A stretch of 64,000 nucleotides of DNA from Isochrysis galbana (GCA_018136815.1 CM030936.1:4844707-4908706), one strand, 5' to 3'. Shown: positions 32,260 to 43,577, counted from the first letter of the stretch. Made by a program: numbers and translations. The notes: a model not told the origin generated them from the letters alone.

Positions 32260-33070
32260 GAGGCTAGAGTACCCGCTAGCAGACGAATACACACTAGACG
32301 GCAAGACGCCGCTGGACGGCACCGGTGTAGAACATATCACCGAGGCCCTCCAGCAAGCGAAATGCGAGCGCAAACACCACACGGGACTGATCAAGTGGGA
32401 GGAAAAACTGCAAACCTCAGGCGACACATGGGCGCACCTCGCAAAGCTATACACCTCGCCAATGATAACGACGCGAGACATGCACTTGCACTTCAAACAT
32501 ATCACACACAGGCGAGTAGGCACATATAACCGTTTTCCGGGCAGAAACAAAACATGCCGCATATGTGGGGAGGCGGAGGAATCCTCGATCCACCTAGGTG
32601 AGTGCCCCAGGATAACTAACATCCTAGGCGAACTAAATAAAGTCGCACGCTTCTCACCTGAGGTTGAAAGGAGCAGAGAGGAAATCATTATAGATAACCT
32701 ATTCGTTTTCCCGAAAGGAGACGCCCCGAAAGCGATATGTATACTATACCTATTAGCGTGGAGATACATAATCACGGACTTCTATAGGATACACTACGAT
32801 GGTGTAAAATTTTCGGAGGAATCAATACTGATAAGAACCATAGAGAGATATGCCTTGCTGAGCAAAGCACTCCTATTCGCACAAGAAACCGATTCGGCGA
32901 GAACAGCCCAGGCGGGCATGGGCAGGCAACCCAAGAAAAGGGTAGACATGAACGACTTGAGACCCATCTTTAATAGAAACGACAAAGGCGGACTTAGGCC
33001 CAATGCAGAGATAGTGGCACTAACCACCAAGCTAGGGATCGTCCACGCTGTCGAGGGGGTCAAGGAGTAA
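32240..33070 (+). pseudogene. LINE ORF2 C-terminal remnant with CCHC-like finger
   Basis: Frame ending at 33070 with HLHFKHITHRRVGTYNRF and CRICGEAEESSIHLGEC (C-x2-C...H...C knuckle), then LAWRYIITDFYRIHYDGVKF. The same order of motifs occurs in the diverged minus copy at 61150-61900 (MHFKHILHRRIATANKF, CRFCGTAPESSTHLTRC, LAWRYILTDFYNIQYG). No reverse transcriptase motifs precede it. Thus only the 3' end of ORF2 is kept. Confidence 0.7.
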
Positions 33071-33781
33071 GACAACCTTAGCAATTGAAGCTTTGGCACG
33101 CCACTCAAAATTGATGCCGGGGACATTAGGAACCAGACCTAACTAACACAAACAAGACGAAGACGGACAGACACACACAACACTATCGACAAACTCGAAA
33201 GGCCTGCCCGAGCCCCACACTCCGAACCAGGCCCCAGGTAGTGTACCGAGGCCGGACCCCGGAAACCGAAGAAAAAGGAAAGAAGGGGGGCAGGGAAAGA
33301 GGTGGAGGGAGGGAAGTTAAGGGCGATGTAGATAGCGAAGGCACAGGTGTGACCCATAGCTAGTAGGCGAGTAGCCCCGAATCTTCAGAAAGATTTTTTT
33401 TTAAATGTGCCACCATGGCCTCGCGACTCCCTCTCCCTCCCGGTCCACCAGAGCCCCTACTCCTCTCGCCTCGCGCTATTGTCAGACCTTTGTACAGCCG
33501 ACAGCCGTTTTGGGCCCGCTCCACGTGCTGCGACGGACGTGTGAGAACGACGCGTGCGCGACGGAGCAACGCTGGCAGGGCAGTGTGCCTGCGGTTCTGT
33601 CTCACCTGTGGGAGCCCTGCGGCAGCCCGCATAGTGGCTAGGCCAGATGTGTCGGATCAGCCCGATGAAAGCGGGAGTCCTGCCGTACTGCCGGCACTTC
33701 CCAAAAATAGAACGTCAAACTTTTGGCAACGAGGGGCACAGTTCTACCTCTCCTCCCTTCCTCTCCTACTTCAGCCTCTCG

Positions 33782-35676
33782 ATGCTGCTGGGCCGCTCCC
33801 GCGGTTTCGCTCCTCGACTGGCTCTGCGCTTTGTGCTGTGCCGCACGCCGGCGCGGAGCGCTCACCCACAGCAGCAGCCACATCCGCTCTCTCGTGGCTT
33901 CTTCAGCTCGGGCGCCACGCGGGCACAGAAGCACTGGCTTGGGCGTGTGACGGAGACCTGGCGAGCGCTGTGGGCACCGCCCGTCTGGCTGCGTAGGCCC
34001 ATCCGAGCGCTGCGCGTCGCAGCGCTCTCGATCTCCATCTTCGAGATGGGCAAGGCCAAGGGTCACACGGAAGCGCTCGAGGATCCTGAGGCAATGCTTG
34101 ATGGACTGGTGCGAAGGAAACTCTCCGATGCAGCGGGCATGGGGCGGGCGAGCGGCCTCTCGTGTGCTCTGAGCGCTCCTTGCCTACTGTGGCTCGGGTG
34201 CCTGCCGCTTATCTCATCTCGTGACCCGAGTCCCTCGCAGATCAAGGGCATCTTGTGCTCTCAGCATGTCTCGTCAACTGGAGCGCAGGCCGCCTTTCAT
34301 GAGGTTGGAAGCCCGCAATATGAGCATGTCCGCGCCGTTGGTGTCCGCGTGATGGAGGCAGCTCGAACATTCGTCCAATCCGAGATCAAGAAGCTCGAGA
34401 CGGAGTTGAGCGTTGCGGCACGCCGATCGGATGCAGAGCGTGTAGCGGAGATCACTGCAGCCATCGAGGAGTTCAAGGCGGGAGCTAGAAGATTGACTGG
34501 TGAATGGCGATGGGTGGTCACAAATTCTGAGGTGAAGCCCATGCTCCTCTCCTGCCCTCACCGCGAGCCCACACCGGACGCAGCTGTGTTGTCTGCAAGC
34601 CCGCCTCGGGTACCATCTGGGCTGTACCCTTCAACCCCGCAGGCGATCAATGCCTTCGTCTCGCCGTATTGCCCGCGTCACGTTTTTGTGCATGAGGGAC
34701 TTATGAATGAGCTGAGGCCAACAGATGACGAGCTCGCCTTCCTCATCGCGCACGAAGTTTCGCACGTAATTCACGCTCACGCTGATGAAACATTGGCACG
34801 AACTGCGGCGGCTGCCCAGGTGCCGTGCATCGGAGGTGGAGAGGACGACGCGTGAACGCAGTCTGAAGATTTGGCGACCCCGTTGGATGGGACCAGTCCT
34901 CATCCTTGAGAGAGCTGCTAAAAGTGTGCTCGCCCACGGCTGCGGTGAAATGATCTCATCACATCTCTTCCAATCTGGCCTTGGGCGCTCAGGTTCAACT
35001 CGTCGTGCTCTCCCTCATCGATCCCACTGGCCTACTTTCCTTCCTCATAACGTATGCCTTTGGTGTTTGGCTCGATGCGTCCTACGTGAAGAGCCACTCG
35101 CGATTCGCCGAGTCGCAAGCCGATGATACGGGAGTGCAGGTGATGCAAACCTCTGCTCTGACGCCTATGCCACGTCCATCTAGCCTGGTCACTCCATGCG
35201 TCCCGTCGCTGCCCGTTCTTCCCCCCATCACCGCCTTGCTGAGAAGCGCGTTTTCATGATGGTGGTTGCAGATCATGCATCTCGCATGCTTTGATTCTCG
35301 CTCCGCCGGCTCGATGATGGCCAAGATGGGCGCTGCCTCTGGTGCACCAACGCCATAGACCCGTGCGATGCATGCGTTGCAGACTGGGCGACTCGCTCAT
35401 CCGTGTTCTTTCCAGGCGTCCTCCATTATCTCCCATGAGCCAAATGCGATCCCATTGGCTGGAGGCCGCTCGCTCATCCGCGTTCCATTCCCCCGTGCAG
35501 GCCACACTCGCGCCTCTTGGCTTGATACCCATCCGCCTGTACCCGAACGAGAGCAAAGCCTCGAGCGACGCGCCATCGCCCTCTCTGTCGAGGGCGCTGC
35601 GGAAGACTGCAATGGCGTCCGGGCTCTCCTCCGGAGCCTGTATACGCGCGCTGCCGGCAGTGGCACTCGCAAATAG
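33782..35676 (+). CDS. M48 metallopeptidase, OMA1-like, mitochondrial
   Basis: Reconstructed exons: first exon(s) from ATG 33782, an exon ending 34531, then 34643-34819, 34993-35139, 35272-35341 and 35501-35676. Splices downstream of 34532 are frame-consistent. A border inside 34130-34240 is likely but not fixed. The N-terminus (MLLGRSRGFAPRLALRFVL) is Arg-rich and lacks acids, like a mitochondrial presequence. The zinc site HEVSHVIHAH is in the 34643 exon; the third ligand region SRFAESQADDTG is in the 34993 exon. CFDSRSAGSMMAKMG and SWLDTHPPVPERE complete the family pattern. A membrane helix precedes the third ligand (VVLSLIDPTGLLSFLITYAF). OMA1 enzymes cleave inner-membrane proteins during stress. 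Confidence 0.85.
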
Positions 35677-37033
35677 AGTCAACACCATGCATTGGCATGC
35701 AGCCCGAGCATATTCCTCGTGCTCTCCTCGAGGTTCTCCAGATTCCGAGGTCAAGATGGGCCTACACCATACGAAATAGGATCACATAGGAACCGGACTT
35801 GGGAAGCTATCCGGTGCTTCGAAACCTCAATTCAGATGTGTGCTCAACCGCCATTGAGACCAACGAGGCGCCGCGCGAGGCCGCTGCGCACTCACTCCTA
35901 TTTTGCTTCCATCAGCTCATGACTTCATGCGCCCGTAATAGTCGACCAAACTCGCGCAGAACAGGGCAGCTTTCAGGAGCTCGGATTACGAATGACTGAT
36001 TTTCTTCTCCGATCTACGAGTCCATTCAGCTCTTGAATCATCAACAGAACCGCTTCATACCATTTTGTTTTACAACACTGGCAATGGGGCCATCCCGCAC
36101 AGCCTCCTGTACCGTTGGTGCTCTTTGCATGCTACATCCGATGTTGTACATGCCCATGGCTTGCTTTGCCCAGAGATTATTGTACCCATGTCTCGTCAGT
36201 ACGCGTTGCAACATCTACTTGATGATACGCGTGATGGCGCATCCACGCTGCCCTCGTGGTAAAATCCTTGCCTGCACGACGCACGACAAGATTCAGAAGC
36301 GCGCAATGTACAAGATAGTAGCAGGCAAACAATGGCATATACACCATACGCCAGAGGAGGTTTGCGCGCGCCGTGTCCCGCGTCTACGTCTCTACACAGC
36401 TGCGCGCGAACGTCGGTGCCAGAGGGGGCCTGGCGCCACAGGTAGCGTAGGGTATGTGAGGCGGCTGGCCCTCATTCGGTGCCGCGCAACTAGCCCCCTG
36501 TGGGGCGCGCTCTCCCCAGGAGGACGCGCCCCGCTCCCCCCGGCCCCCCCAGGACCTAGGACGTGCTTATTGTCCCGAGAGCGATAGCGCGCGCTTGTCT
36601 TCTCCAAATAGCGCGCTTTCTAAAAGCGCGCGGGTGTTTTCGTCGCCTGTGTGTCATCCGCCTCTCAACGGTCAAAGCCCCCCCGCTCTTCTCGATCGTC
36701 TACTGGGAGATTCCATGCTTGTCGTTTTCGTGCGGTGCGCGTGGGCGACACCCCGCGTCCGACGTCCCTCTCAATCCCTAGATTACTAGATAGAAAGAGA
36801 TAGATAGGGAACTAAGTTTATACTTGGTTCACCCGAGGGGGGGCGGGAGGTAAAAATCGCCCAAATATGTAGCTGAAATATGTCGAAAATATGTGGACTC
36901 CACGCCCAAATATGTCGCAAATATGTAGTTACGTAGTCGAGTTTTCGCGTTTTCTGCACTAAGTACTAATAAGTAAGCTAACGCGCTAACGCACGCTCCG
37001 AGATCTCCGAGCACTCCGCTCTCCATCTGTCCA

Positions 37034-37298
37034 TCTGGTGGGGCGTCCCCCATCCGGATGGATCGTCGAAAACGGGCACGCAGCGCGCCCGGCATCGGTT
37101 CGAAGTTGGGCTCTCCGGGCCTCCCTCGGCGACGGCTCAACGTCCAATGGGCTCGGCGGATGGGTGATTTCGACGAGGGTTCGGCGCGCGGCCTGCCCGA
37201 TTGGCGTGACCATCCGGGTGGGACATGCGTATTTGGTATCTGGTGGGGTCGTCCCCCATCCGGATGGATCGTCGAAAACGGGCACGCAGCGCGCCCGG
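37034..37298. repeat. Direct repeat pair, about 59 bp, 205 bp apart
   Basis: TCTGGTGGGG...CCGGATGGATCGTCGAAAACG...GCGCGCCCGG occurs at 37034-37092 and again at 37239-37298 with a one-base difference in spacing. Confidence 0.85.
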
Positions 37299-38424
37299 TC
37301 TCGACTTGAAGTTGAGCGTTTCAAGCTTTTGCGGTTTTATGAGCGTCTTTTGTCAGTTTTTGATTACGTTTTGTTATTAGGAGGGCCTCGCCCTAGCCGT
37401 TGGGTTTTGGGTTTTTCGTGAGTGATTTTGTAGCAACTTCGTCGAGTCCCACCGTGTTCCCAAGCGAGTCCCCCCGAGTTCCCGAGTCTATACCCCGAGT
37501 CAACGAGTCAGTACAAGCCAAGCACGCGCCTGAGCCACCCCCAGTCGCCTGCGCCACCCCCCCCCCACAAGCCTCCTTCCGTCCGCACTTCCGCGCCCTC
37601 CGTGCGTCGTGCGTCGTGCGTCGATCACCATGCCCGTAGTCACTCCCGAGGAAAGCTCCATGAGCTCCCCGCAAGAACCGCGTTCCGCGCTAGCTGCCGG
37701 CGCGCCCTCGCAGACAAAGTCTGTCGACCGTGCTGTTGGGGATGTCGTGTGCCGCCGTGCCGCCCGCCAGAAGCCAGAAGCTCGCGCACACTGCTGTCCT
37801 CTGTTACGGATGCCCTGCCCCTTCGTTCTCTCCCGTATTTACTTTCTAAGTCCTGTGAGATCTCCCTCTCTTCTCTCTCTCTTCACGTGAGGAGAGGCGA
37901 CGGGCCTCATCTCTTTCTCTTCTTTCCTCTTTTCTTTCTCTCCTGCTCTTGCTCACTCACCCCCCCTTCTTCGCGTATCCCGTTTACGTTAGTTATCTAC
38001 GTGTTACCGTGAATGTGCGTTTGATAGTGGTGTGAGAGAATTGTAAGAGTAAGAGGATTTTTATCCGGTTCTGTTCTGGAGAGAGCGCGAGCGATAGCGT
38101 CGCTCTCTCTCCTCCCCGCCGCCCTGGTCACCATGATGGTGTCAGGGCGATATCCTCCCAATGGCGAATCGGAACTCGCCGTCCACCATCGAGCTCTGGA
38201 TGAGATAGAACTAGCGCGACCCGGATGACGGGTTCCCGCTGCCCGGGCATGGCCACGGGTCCGCAGTGACCGCGATACCAAAGACCAAAGACCAAAGACA
38301 AAGGAAAAGGAAAAGGAATGAAGGGGGTAGTGTAAAGGGTGTGAGTGATCTAGGTTATTGGTATAGGCGATGGCGTGAGTCAGTACCGTGAGTATGTGGT
38401 TGTTTACCTTCACAGCTAGCGGTA

Positions 38425-38460
38425 GTAGCCTGAATCTTCAGATCTTCAGATGTTTTTCTC
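38425..38460 (+). repeat. LINE-like 3' tail
   Basis: GTAGCCTGAATCTTCAGATC plus a T-run, nearly matching the 3' end of the LINE copy at 33371-33402 (GTAGCCCCGAATCTTCAGAA plus T-run). Upstream 38270-38330 also carries AAAGGAAAAGGAA-type sequence like 33260-33300. This may be the end of a SINE or a 5'-truncated LINE. Confidence 0.4.
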
Positions 38461-38599
38461 TCTCTCCGCGTGCCCCCTCACTGCTCCGTCGCCGTTCACT
38501 GGGCGCAAACTAAAAAAGCCCGCTGGCGACTGGTGACGATGGACTCTAGACTCTCTGGGCTAGGTTTTGTTTTTGGTCCTCACCCCTCGCGACGGTTTT

Positions 38600-38922
38600 T
38601 TTTTCTTCTACTCGTTGCTCTATCTCTTCTCTCTCTTCCCTTTTAGTCTCTCTACTCTCTCAATCTCTCTCGTGTTTGTCTCTCTCTCGTCTTCGAACAA
38701 GAAGACCTCCTCCCCCCTAGGAGTTCATATATTTTCGTCTCTTTCTTCTCTCTATCTCCTTGTCGTCCCTCTCTCTTCTCTCTCTCTCCCTTTTTCTCCG
38801 CTTCCTGTCTCTTCTCCCATTTTTCCGCCTCCCCCCCCCCTTCTTTTACCTCTCTCTCTTCCGCTGTTTTCTTCTTCTTCTCGCCTCCGTCCCCACACCA
38901 TCTCTCACCCCCTACGCCCACC
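38600..38922 (+). promoter_or_regulatory. Pyrimidine-rich leader of the arabinokinase gene
   Basis: CT-rich on the sense strand for about 320 bp, ending in CACCATGG at the start codon, a good eukaryotic initiation context. Role inferred from position. Confidence 0.45.
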
Positions 38923-40449
38923 ATGGAATCCGACGACTCCTCTCAGTTCCTCTCCCTCCTCAACCGCCTCTCCTCCGCCCCGTCGACCGACGAGGAGGCC
39001 GCAGCTCGCCTCCTCTTCGAGTGGAGCCGCCCTCTCTTCTTCTCGCGAGCGCCAGGCAGGCTCGATGTCATAGGAGGCATTGCCGACTACTCAGGCTCTC
39101 TTGTCCTACAGATGCCGATTGGAGAAGCCTGCTTCGTTGCTGCCCAGCGTGCTCCCCAACAGACGAATGTGCGCATACTCTCTTTTGGAGCACAGCAGGG
39201 AGGAAGGCATCTCGAACACCGACGGGCGCTGTGCGAGCTCACTGCGCCGCTCGCTCAGCTGAGGGAGGCCTTCGCAAAGGACCCTGGCTCATCGTGGGCG
39301 GCATACGTGGCAGGCTGCCTCGCTGTGCTGTACCACGAGGGCATCGCCTCGCCCGACGACGGCGGCGTCTCGATTCTCGTTGCTTCGAACGTTCCTGAAG
39401 GCAAAGGCGTCTCGTCGAGCGCGGCAGTCGAGGTGGCGACGATGGTGGCGCTACTAGCAGCCTTGGGCAAGCCCCCGCTTGAGCCTAGCGAACGCCTGGC
39501 CATCCTCTGCCAAAAGGTAGAGAATGAGGTGGTCGGTGCGCCCTGTGGCATCATGGATCAGATGGCAAGCGCCCTCGGCAAGCGAAGCGCCCTTTTGGCG
39601 CTGGAGTGCCGCCCTGCGACGGTCCGTGGCGTAGTGCCACTACCGCGCTCCCTACGCTTCTGGGGCATCGATTCGGGTGTGCGTCATTCTGTGGGAGGAT
39701 CTGACTACGGCACCGTCCGTGCAGCTACTTTCATGGGCCGAGAACTGTTGCGAGCGCGCATCGCGAAATTAGATGCGGCGCAGGATCCCAGGGAGACGCC
39801 TGGGCGTTCGCTTGAGTACCTGACGGAACTGAGCCCAACGGAGCTCACAGCCCTTGGGCCATTGCCGACCTCTCTGTCTGGGGCCAGGTTTTTGGAAGAG
39901 ATGCCTTCTGGGCACGGCGATGCGGCCACACGAGTGCAGCACGATGTGGTCTACGCGGTTGCAGACTGCACTGCCCATCCAGTTGGTGAGCACGCTCGAG
40001 TCCTCGAATTTGAAGACTTGCTCCGCAAGCTCTCTGCCTTAGAGGCAGTTGGCGCAACAACACAGTACGGTGGCCAGTGCGGGGTCATCGACGGTGATGA
40101 AAGGGTGGCGACTTTGACACGTCTCGGCCAATTGATGTACGATTCTCATGCGTCATACTCACGTGTTGGGCTTGGTTCGGACGCCACTGACAAGTTGGTC
40201 GAGCTTGTCAAGTCGGCAGGAACACCATCTGGTCTGTTTGGCGCCAAAATCACCGGTGGTGGCTCGGGTGGCACTGTGTGCGTGCTCGGCGACTCTGGAG
40301 CGGATGCCCAGGCGGCCATCGCTAGGATCGTATGTGAGTATGAGCAGGCAACTGGTCGCGTAGCGTACGTCGTAGATGGATCTAGTGCAGGGGCCCTAGA
40401 ATTCGGGCACGTGATGGTCCCTCCTACCCTTGGACAAGCAGGATGCTGA
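38923..40449 (+). CDS. L-arabinokinase-like GHMP sugar kinase
   Basis: A single exon of 508 residues. It carries the substrate-site signature SRAPGRLDVIGGIADYSGSL (about 43-62), the GHMP ATP loop EGKGVSSSAAVEVATM (about 160-175), CGIMDQMASALG with the likely catalytic Asp, RFWGIDSGVRHSVGG, and the C-terminal GAKITGGGSGGTVCVLG. The wording of these motifs matches the kinase half of plant ARA1, which phosphorylates L-arabinose at C1 for salvage into UDP-arabinose; galactokinase is the wider family. The glycosyltransferase-like N-terminal half of the plant enzyme is absent: the protein starts at the kinase domain. It is cytosolic, with no signal peptide. Substrate is inferred from similarity. 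Confidence 0.88.
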   Translation: MESDDSSQFLSLLNRLSSAPSTDEEAAARLLFEWSRPLFFSRAPGRLDVIGGIADYSGSLVLQMPIGEACFVAAQRAPQQTNVRILSFGAQQGGRHLEHRRALCELTAPLAQLREAFAKDPGSSWAAYVAGCLAVLYHEGIASPDDGGVSILVASNVPEGKGVSSSAAVEVATMVALLAALGKPPLEPSERLAILCQKVENEVVGAPCGIMDQMASALGKRSALLALECRPATVRGVVPLPRSLRFWGIDSGVRHSVGGSDYGTVRAATFMGRELLRARIAKLDAAQDPRETPGRSLEYLTELSPTELTALGPLPTSLSGARFLEEMPSGHGDAATRVQHDVVYAVADCTAHPVGEHARVLEFEDLLRKLSALEAVGATTQYGGQCGVIDGDERVATLTRLGQLMYDSHASYSRVGLGSDATDKLVELVKSAGTPSGLFGAKITGGGSGGTVCVLGDSGADAQAAIARIVCEYEQATGRVAYVVDGSSAGALEFGHVMVPPTLGQAGC

Positions 40450-41039
40450 TTTGGGTTGTCTGGCGACAAAGGTGGACAGGATTTGCGCCTAGTAAACGTG
40501 CGCGTCATTGTGCGCGAAGCATGTCGCATGTGTCCACATCCAAAAGAATCGCTGAGTGAGTTTCAGCGCAGCTCACCGTCGCGCCGTACGATGTGTTTTG
40601 GCCCGCTGCCATTGACGCTATTGACGGCGCGGCCCACGGCTGCCGTTTGCTTAGGTGCAGGAGTGGATCTAAGGTCAGGTCAATCACCCGTCACTGAAAT
40701 TGGGTAATGGGGGGGCGGGGGCGCAGCCCCCGGGCGATTTTACGGGTTTTATAGTAGTTGTGGCCCATTTTTACTAGTAGAAATGCACAGCTACTAGCTA
40801 GGGCGCTAGGGCTGCAATACAGATGGAGCTATTGCATTGGGGGCGATGTGAATAGATATAGAGCTATAGAAAGATGTTAACTACTACTACATATACATAT
40901 ACACATATACATATAACTACTACTAGTAGTACATATAGACACACATACACGTAGCGACTAAACCAGTAACTCTAGTAACTAGCTCACATTGCTAAAGTTT
41001 TGCCTCATGATCTTGAGGTGCGCCTCACTCATCTCCCTG
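40450..41039. other. Intergenic, no supported gene
   Basis: 3' flank of the kinase gene, a GGGGGCGGGGGCGCAGCCCCC hairpin near 40710-40735, and CTACTA/ACATATA-type short repeats at 40870-40950. No gene seen. Confidence 0.5.
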
Positions 41040-41900
41040 ACGAATTGGGATGGCCCAGAGGGCTTGAGGGCAATGAGGAAGGTGGCCAGCAAGCGGCAGG
41101 CGCGGCTGAGGAGACGACTTCGGAGACGATGACGGGCTGAAGCCCGTCAGCAGAGGAAGGCGGGCAGGCGGGCTTGGGCGAGGGCGAGGACGGCGGCGAG
41201 AGCGACATCGAGCGAGCGGCGAGAGGCGAGGGTGAGTGAGAGGAGGACTGTGATGGCAGGGGCTGGCGAGAGAAGGAGAGACTGTAGGGTATGAGTGTTA
41301 CGAGAGCGAGAGCGACGGATGACGACTGACGACAGGACGACGGACACGGACATCCAGGAAAACACTCCGACTCTCGCCCCACGACTTTCTCACATAACTC
41401 GACTGCAATCAAACCCAAACACTCCGGCCAGACGACGGCACGGACGACGATCAGAAGGCGATCTGTCGGCGATCCCGTCTGGAAGGGGAATCGCACCATA
41501 ACGGAAACGAGGGGCAATCCTGCCGCACAGGATTCCAAGAGACTTATTGAATAAGACGAAAAAAGTGCGGTGTGCCTAAGGGGGAGATGCGAAGAGATTG
41601 CAAATTAAACCTGACTGCAATCACTGAAGTAGATAGAGAAACGCGGAGAAGATGGCGAAGTAAACCTATTTGCGAGGCGCCTAGGATGAAGAAAGGTGGG
41701 GAAACTTCCCTTCTCTTCGAGAGAAAGAGAGAAGGCGCTCCACAACCCAAGATCCTATGCGTCCAAGCGAAGCTTTTGACCGAGAACGAGAGCGAATTAA
41801 ACCTATTTGCAAGGCGCCTGGGAGGAAGAAAGGTGGGGAAACTTCCCTTCTCTTCGAGAGCGAAAGAGAGAGAGGCGGATCGATCGAGCGTACCGCCTCG
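41040..41900 (-). mobile_element. Ty3-type fragment: LTR-like block and gag-like start
   Basis: Reading on the minus strand: 41890-41490 is the LTR-like repeat also seen at 11094-11490, containing an internal near-duplicate (41660-41730 versus 41800-41875). It is followed by a leader and a short frame MSLSPPSSPSPKPACPPSS near 41230-41170 that ends after LGHPNSSGR at about 41030. That frame matches 22.4-22.7 kb. Order LTR, leader, gag start fits the 5' end of a Ty3-like element. Boundaries are approximate. Confidence 0.5.
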
Positions 41901-42110
41901 ATTTTCTTGGGGTCCATCTCTAGACTCTAGACCACGACGAGAGACGACGTGCCCGAGGTATTCGCCCTTGATAGCGAACAAGACGCACTTGGCGGAGGCT
42001 TTGCACAAGAGACCAGCCCATCGGAGCCGCTCGAGGACGAGGTTGAGACGATGGAGCATCTGCTCAAAGGAGGCGTCGAGGGGGGGGGGGGAAACGAAAA
42101 ATCGGAGACG
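41881..42110 (-). pseudogene. Ty3/gypsy reverse transcriptase fragment
   Basis: Minus-strand frame with HRLNLVLERLRWAGLLCKAS, KCVLFAIKGEYLGHVVSRRG and, after a frame change, MDPKKIEAVRSI. These are the thumb-side motifs following the YxDD region of Ty3/gypsy polymerases. Catalytic motifs and flanks are missing and the frame is broken, so this is a decayed fragment immediately upstream of the LTR-like block. Confidence 0.75.
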
Positions 42111-42275
42111 TGGGGTGACGAACCTATTGACGGAATGAAGGCGCGGTACGAGGGGGGAAGGGGAACCGGAGCATGACGACCGAGAGGGAGTCGCGCGGGG
42201 AAACCTAGTGGCGGGAGAAGTACAGAGGGGGGTGTATGAACCCTCCCTACCCGCAACAGTAGGGCCTGAGCCAAG

Positions 42276-42384
42276 AGTTGCTCGCTCAGACCCCCGAAGT
42301 TGCTCGCAAAAGTTGCTCGAAATAGGCCCCAAAAGGGGCAAAGTTGCTCGCAGAGTTGCTCGAAGTTGCTCGGAGTTGCTCGTT
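42276..42384. repeat. AGTTGCTC short-motif cluster 1
   Basis: About seven copies of AGTTGCTC(G) at irregular spacing, from 42276 to 42384. A second cluster is at 43578-43700. Confidence 0.8.
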
Positions 42385-42431
42385 CATTGTTCATTGCGCC
42401 GCGATCGCCGCGCCGCGTGCTGCCGGGCGTC

Positions 42432-43320
42432 AGCGTGTCGCATCCGCGATCGACCTTTTTGTTTTAGAAGTTGTCTGCGTTTCTATGTCCCCTCCTTGCA
42501 GGCTAGTCACTAGTCACCGTCGCAGGATCCTACATTCGTCCATTCGCCCTTGTTGCCCTCGCCTCCTTTGTCGCCTCCCTTGCCGCCTGCTTGCCCCTCA
42601 CTCACCTGGCTTACCTCCTTGTGTGCTCCTCGCGTTTTAGGCTAAGTCGCGCGATCAGGTATCGCCGGTGCAAGGAACCGCCCCCGTGTGTGACCCTGAT
42701 TCCCCCTCAGGTGTTGGCCGTTGAATTATATCGTGGCGCTATTTTACTTCGGTCTTCATCAAATCACTTAAGGGTTAAGGGTTTTCGAAAGATTCCCTCC
42801 TTATTCCTGTGCGTAACTGTCGCCCCGTCGGATCGTCCGTCGCCCCGTCGCTCTCTTGTCGGCATTCTCTTCCTTGTTCGGTCTGCCAGCGGGTTCCTGT
42901 GCGTTCCGTGATAGGGATACGTTAGTGTGGAGAGTGTTGACGTGAGTGTAGTGTCATCTTGTCGGTCCATCGGCCTCTAGCCGTCTGTCGTCTGTCGTTC
43001 TTCGTTCGTCGCTCTCGTTCTCGTCCTCGTTCCCGTTCTCGTCCCTCGTTCTCAACACTACCTCATACCAAACCTCACCAATCCCTCGGCCCTAGCCTAT
43101 CCATCCCGATCCGCCCAGCCATGTCCGCTCCGTCGTCGCGCTCGCCCTCGCCCAAGCCCGTCCTCCCGCCTTCCTCTGCTGAGGAGGTGGTCCAGCCCGT
43201 CATTCCATCACTCCCGGCCTCCTTCGCCGCGCCTTCCGCCGATCGCCTCCCTTCCGAATCATCGCATATCGAGCCCGTGGTCATGCTCGATCCGTCACAG
43301 CGCGGCTAAATAAAGGGAAT
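42432..43320 (+). mobile_element. Retroelement 5' region with gag-like start
   Basis: Begins near TGTCGCATCCGCGATCGAC (42434), runs through an untranslated C/T-rich leader, and reaches a short frame at 43121-43309 starting MSAPSSRSPSPKPVLPPSS, homologous to the starts at 22.6 and 41.25 kb. The frame stops after 62 codons. Probably the 5' end of the same LTR element family, truncated. Confidence 0.45.
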
Positions 43321-43379
43321 ACTGGGAACATTGCAGGGAACAGGATAGCGGCGCGGCGGGCGTTAGAACCCATGCACTT

Positions 43380-43520
43380 TTCATACATAAACATGATGTT
43401 TATGTGAATAAGAAGAGGCAGAGGGGAGGGGGGCGTTCCGCAAGTAGGTGCTCTTCTATCGATCCACCGATGTTTATGTGAATAAGAAGAGGCAGAGGGG
43501 TTAAAGTTAAAGTTGCACGC
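43380..43520. repeat. Direct repeat AAGAAGAGGCAGAGGGG
   Basis: GATGTTTATGTGAATAAGAAGAGGCAGAGGGG occurs at 43390-43424 and again at 43468-43501. Confidence 0.8.
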
Positions 43521-43577
43521 TCGGCCTATCTATCGATCTAGGAGGGGTAGGTTGCTCCTCTAACGGGTCTATCTATG

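Larger units (their letters stand above)
30845..33403 (+). mobile_element. LINE copy with internal deletion and 14-bp target duplication
   Basis: Flanked by perfect 14-bp repeats AATGTGCCACCATG (30831-30844 and 33404-33417). The 5' end is CCAACTATCGTTAAAACGATAG, a hairpin, followed by the ORF1 start. The 3' end is GAATCTTCAGAAAGA plus a T-run. It contains ORF1 (30871-32259) and only the C-terminal part of ORF2 (to 33070): the endonuclease and reverse transcriptase are missing. It is therefore a non-autonomous deletion derivative that nevertheless has intact ends. Confidence 0.8.
35677..38599. other. Repeat-rich intergenic region, no supported gene
   Basis: Holds an AACTAAGTTTATACTTGGTT block at 36812 (shared with the insert at 26.27 kb), AATATGT repeats at 36865-36930, a 59-bp direct repeat (37034-37092 and 37239-37298) and a LINE-like 3' tail at 38425-38455. 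Several short overlapping frames show no domain. Confidence 0.55.
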
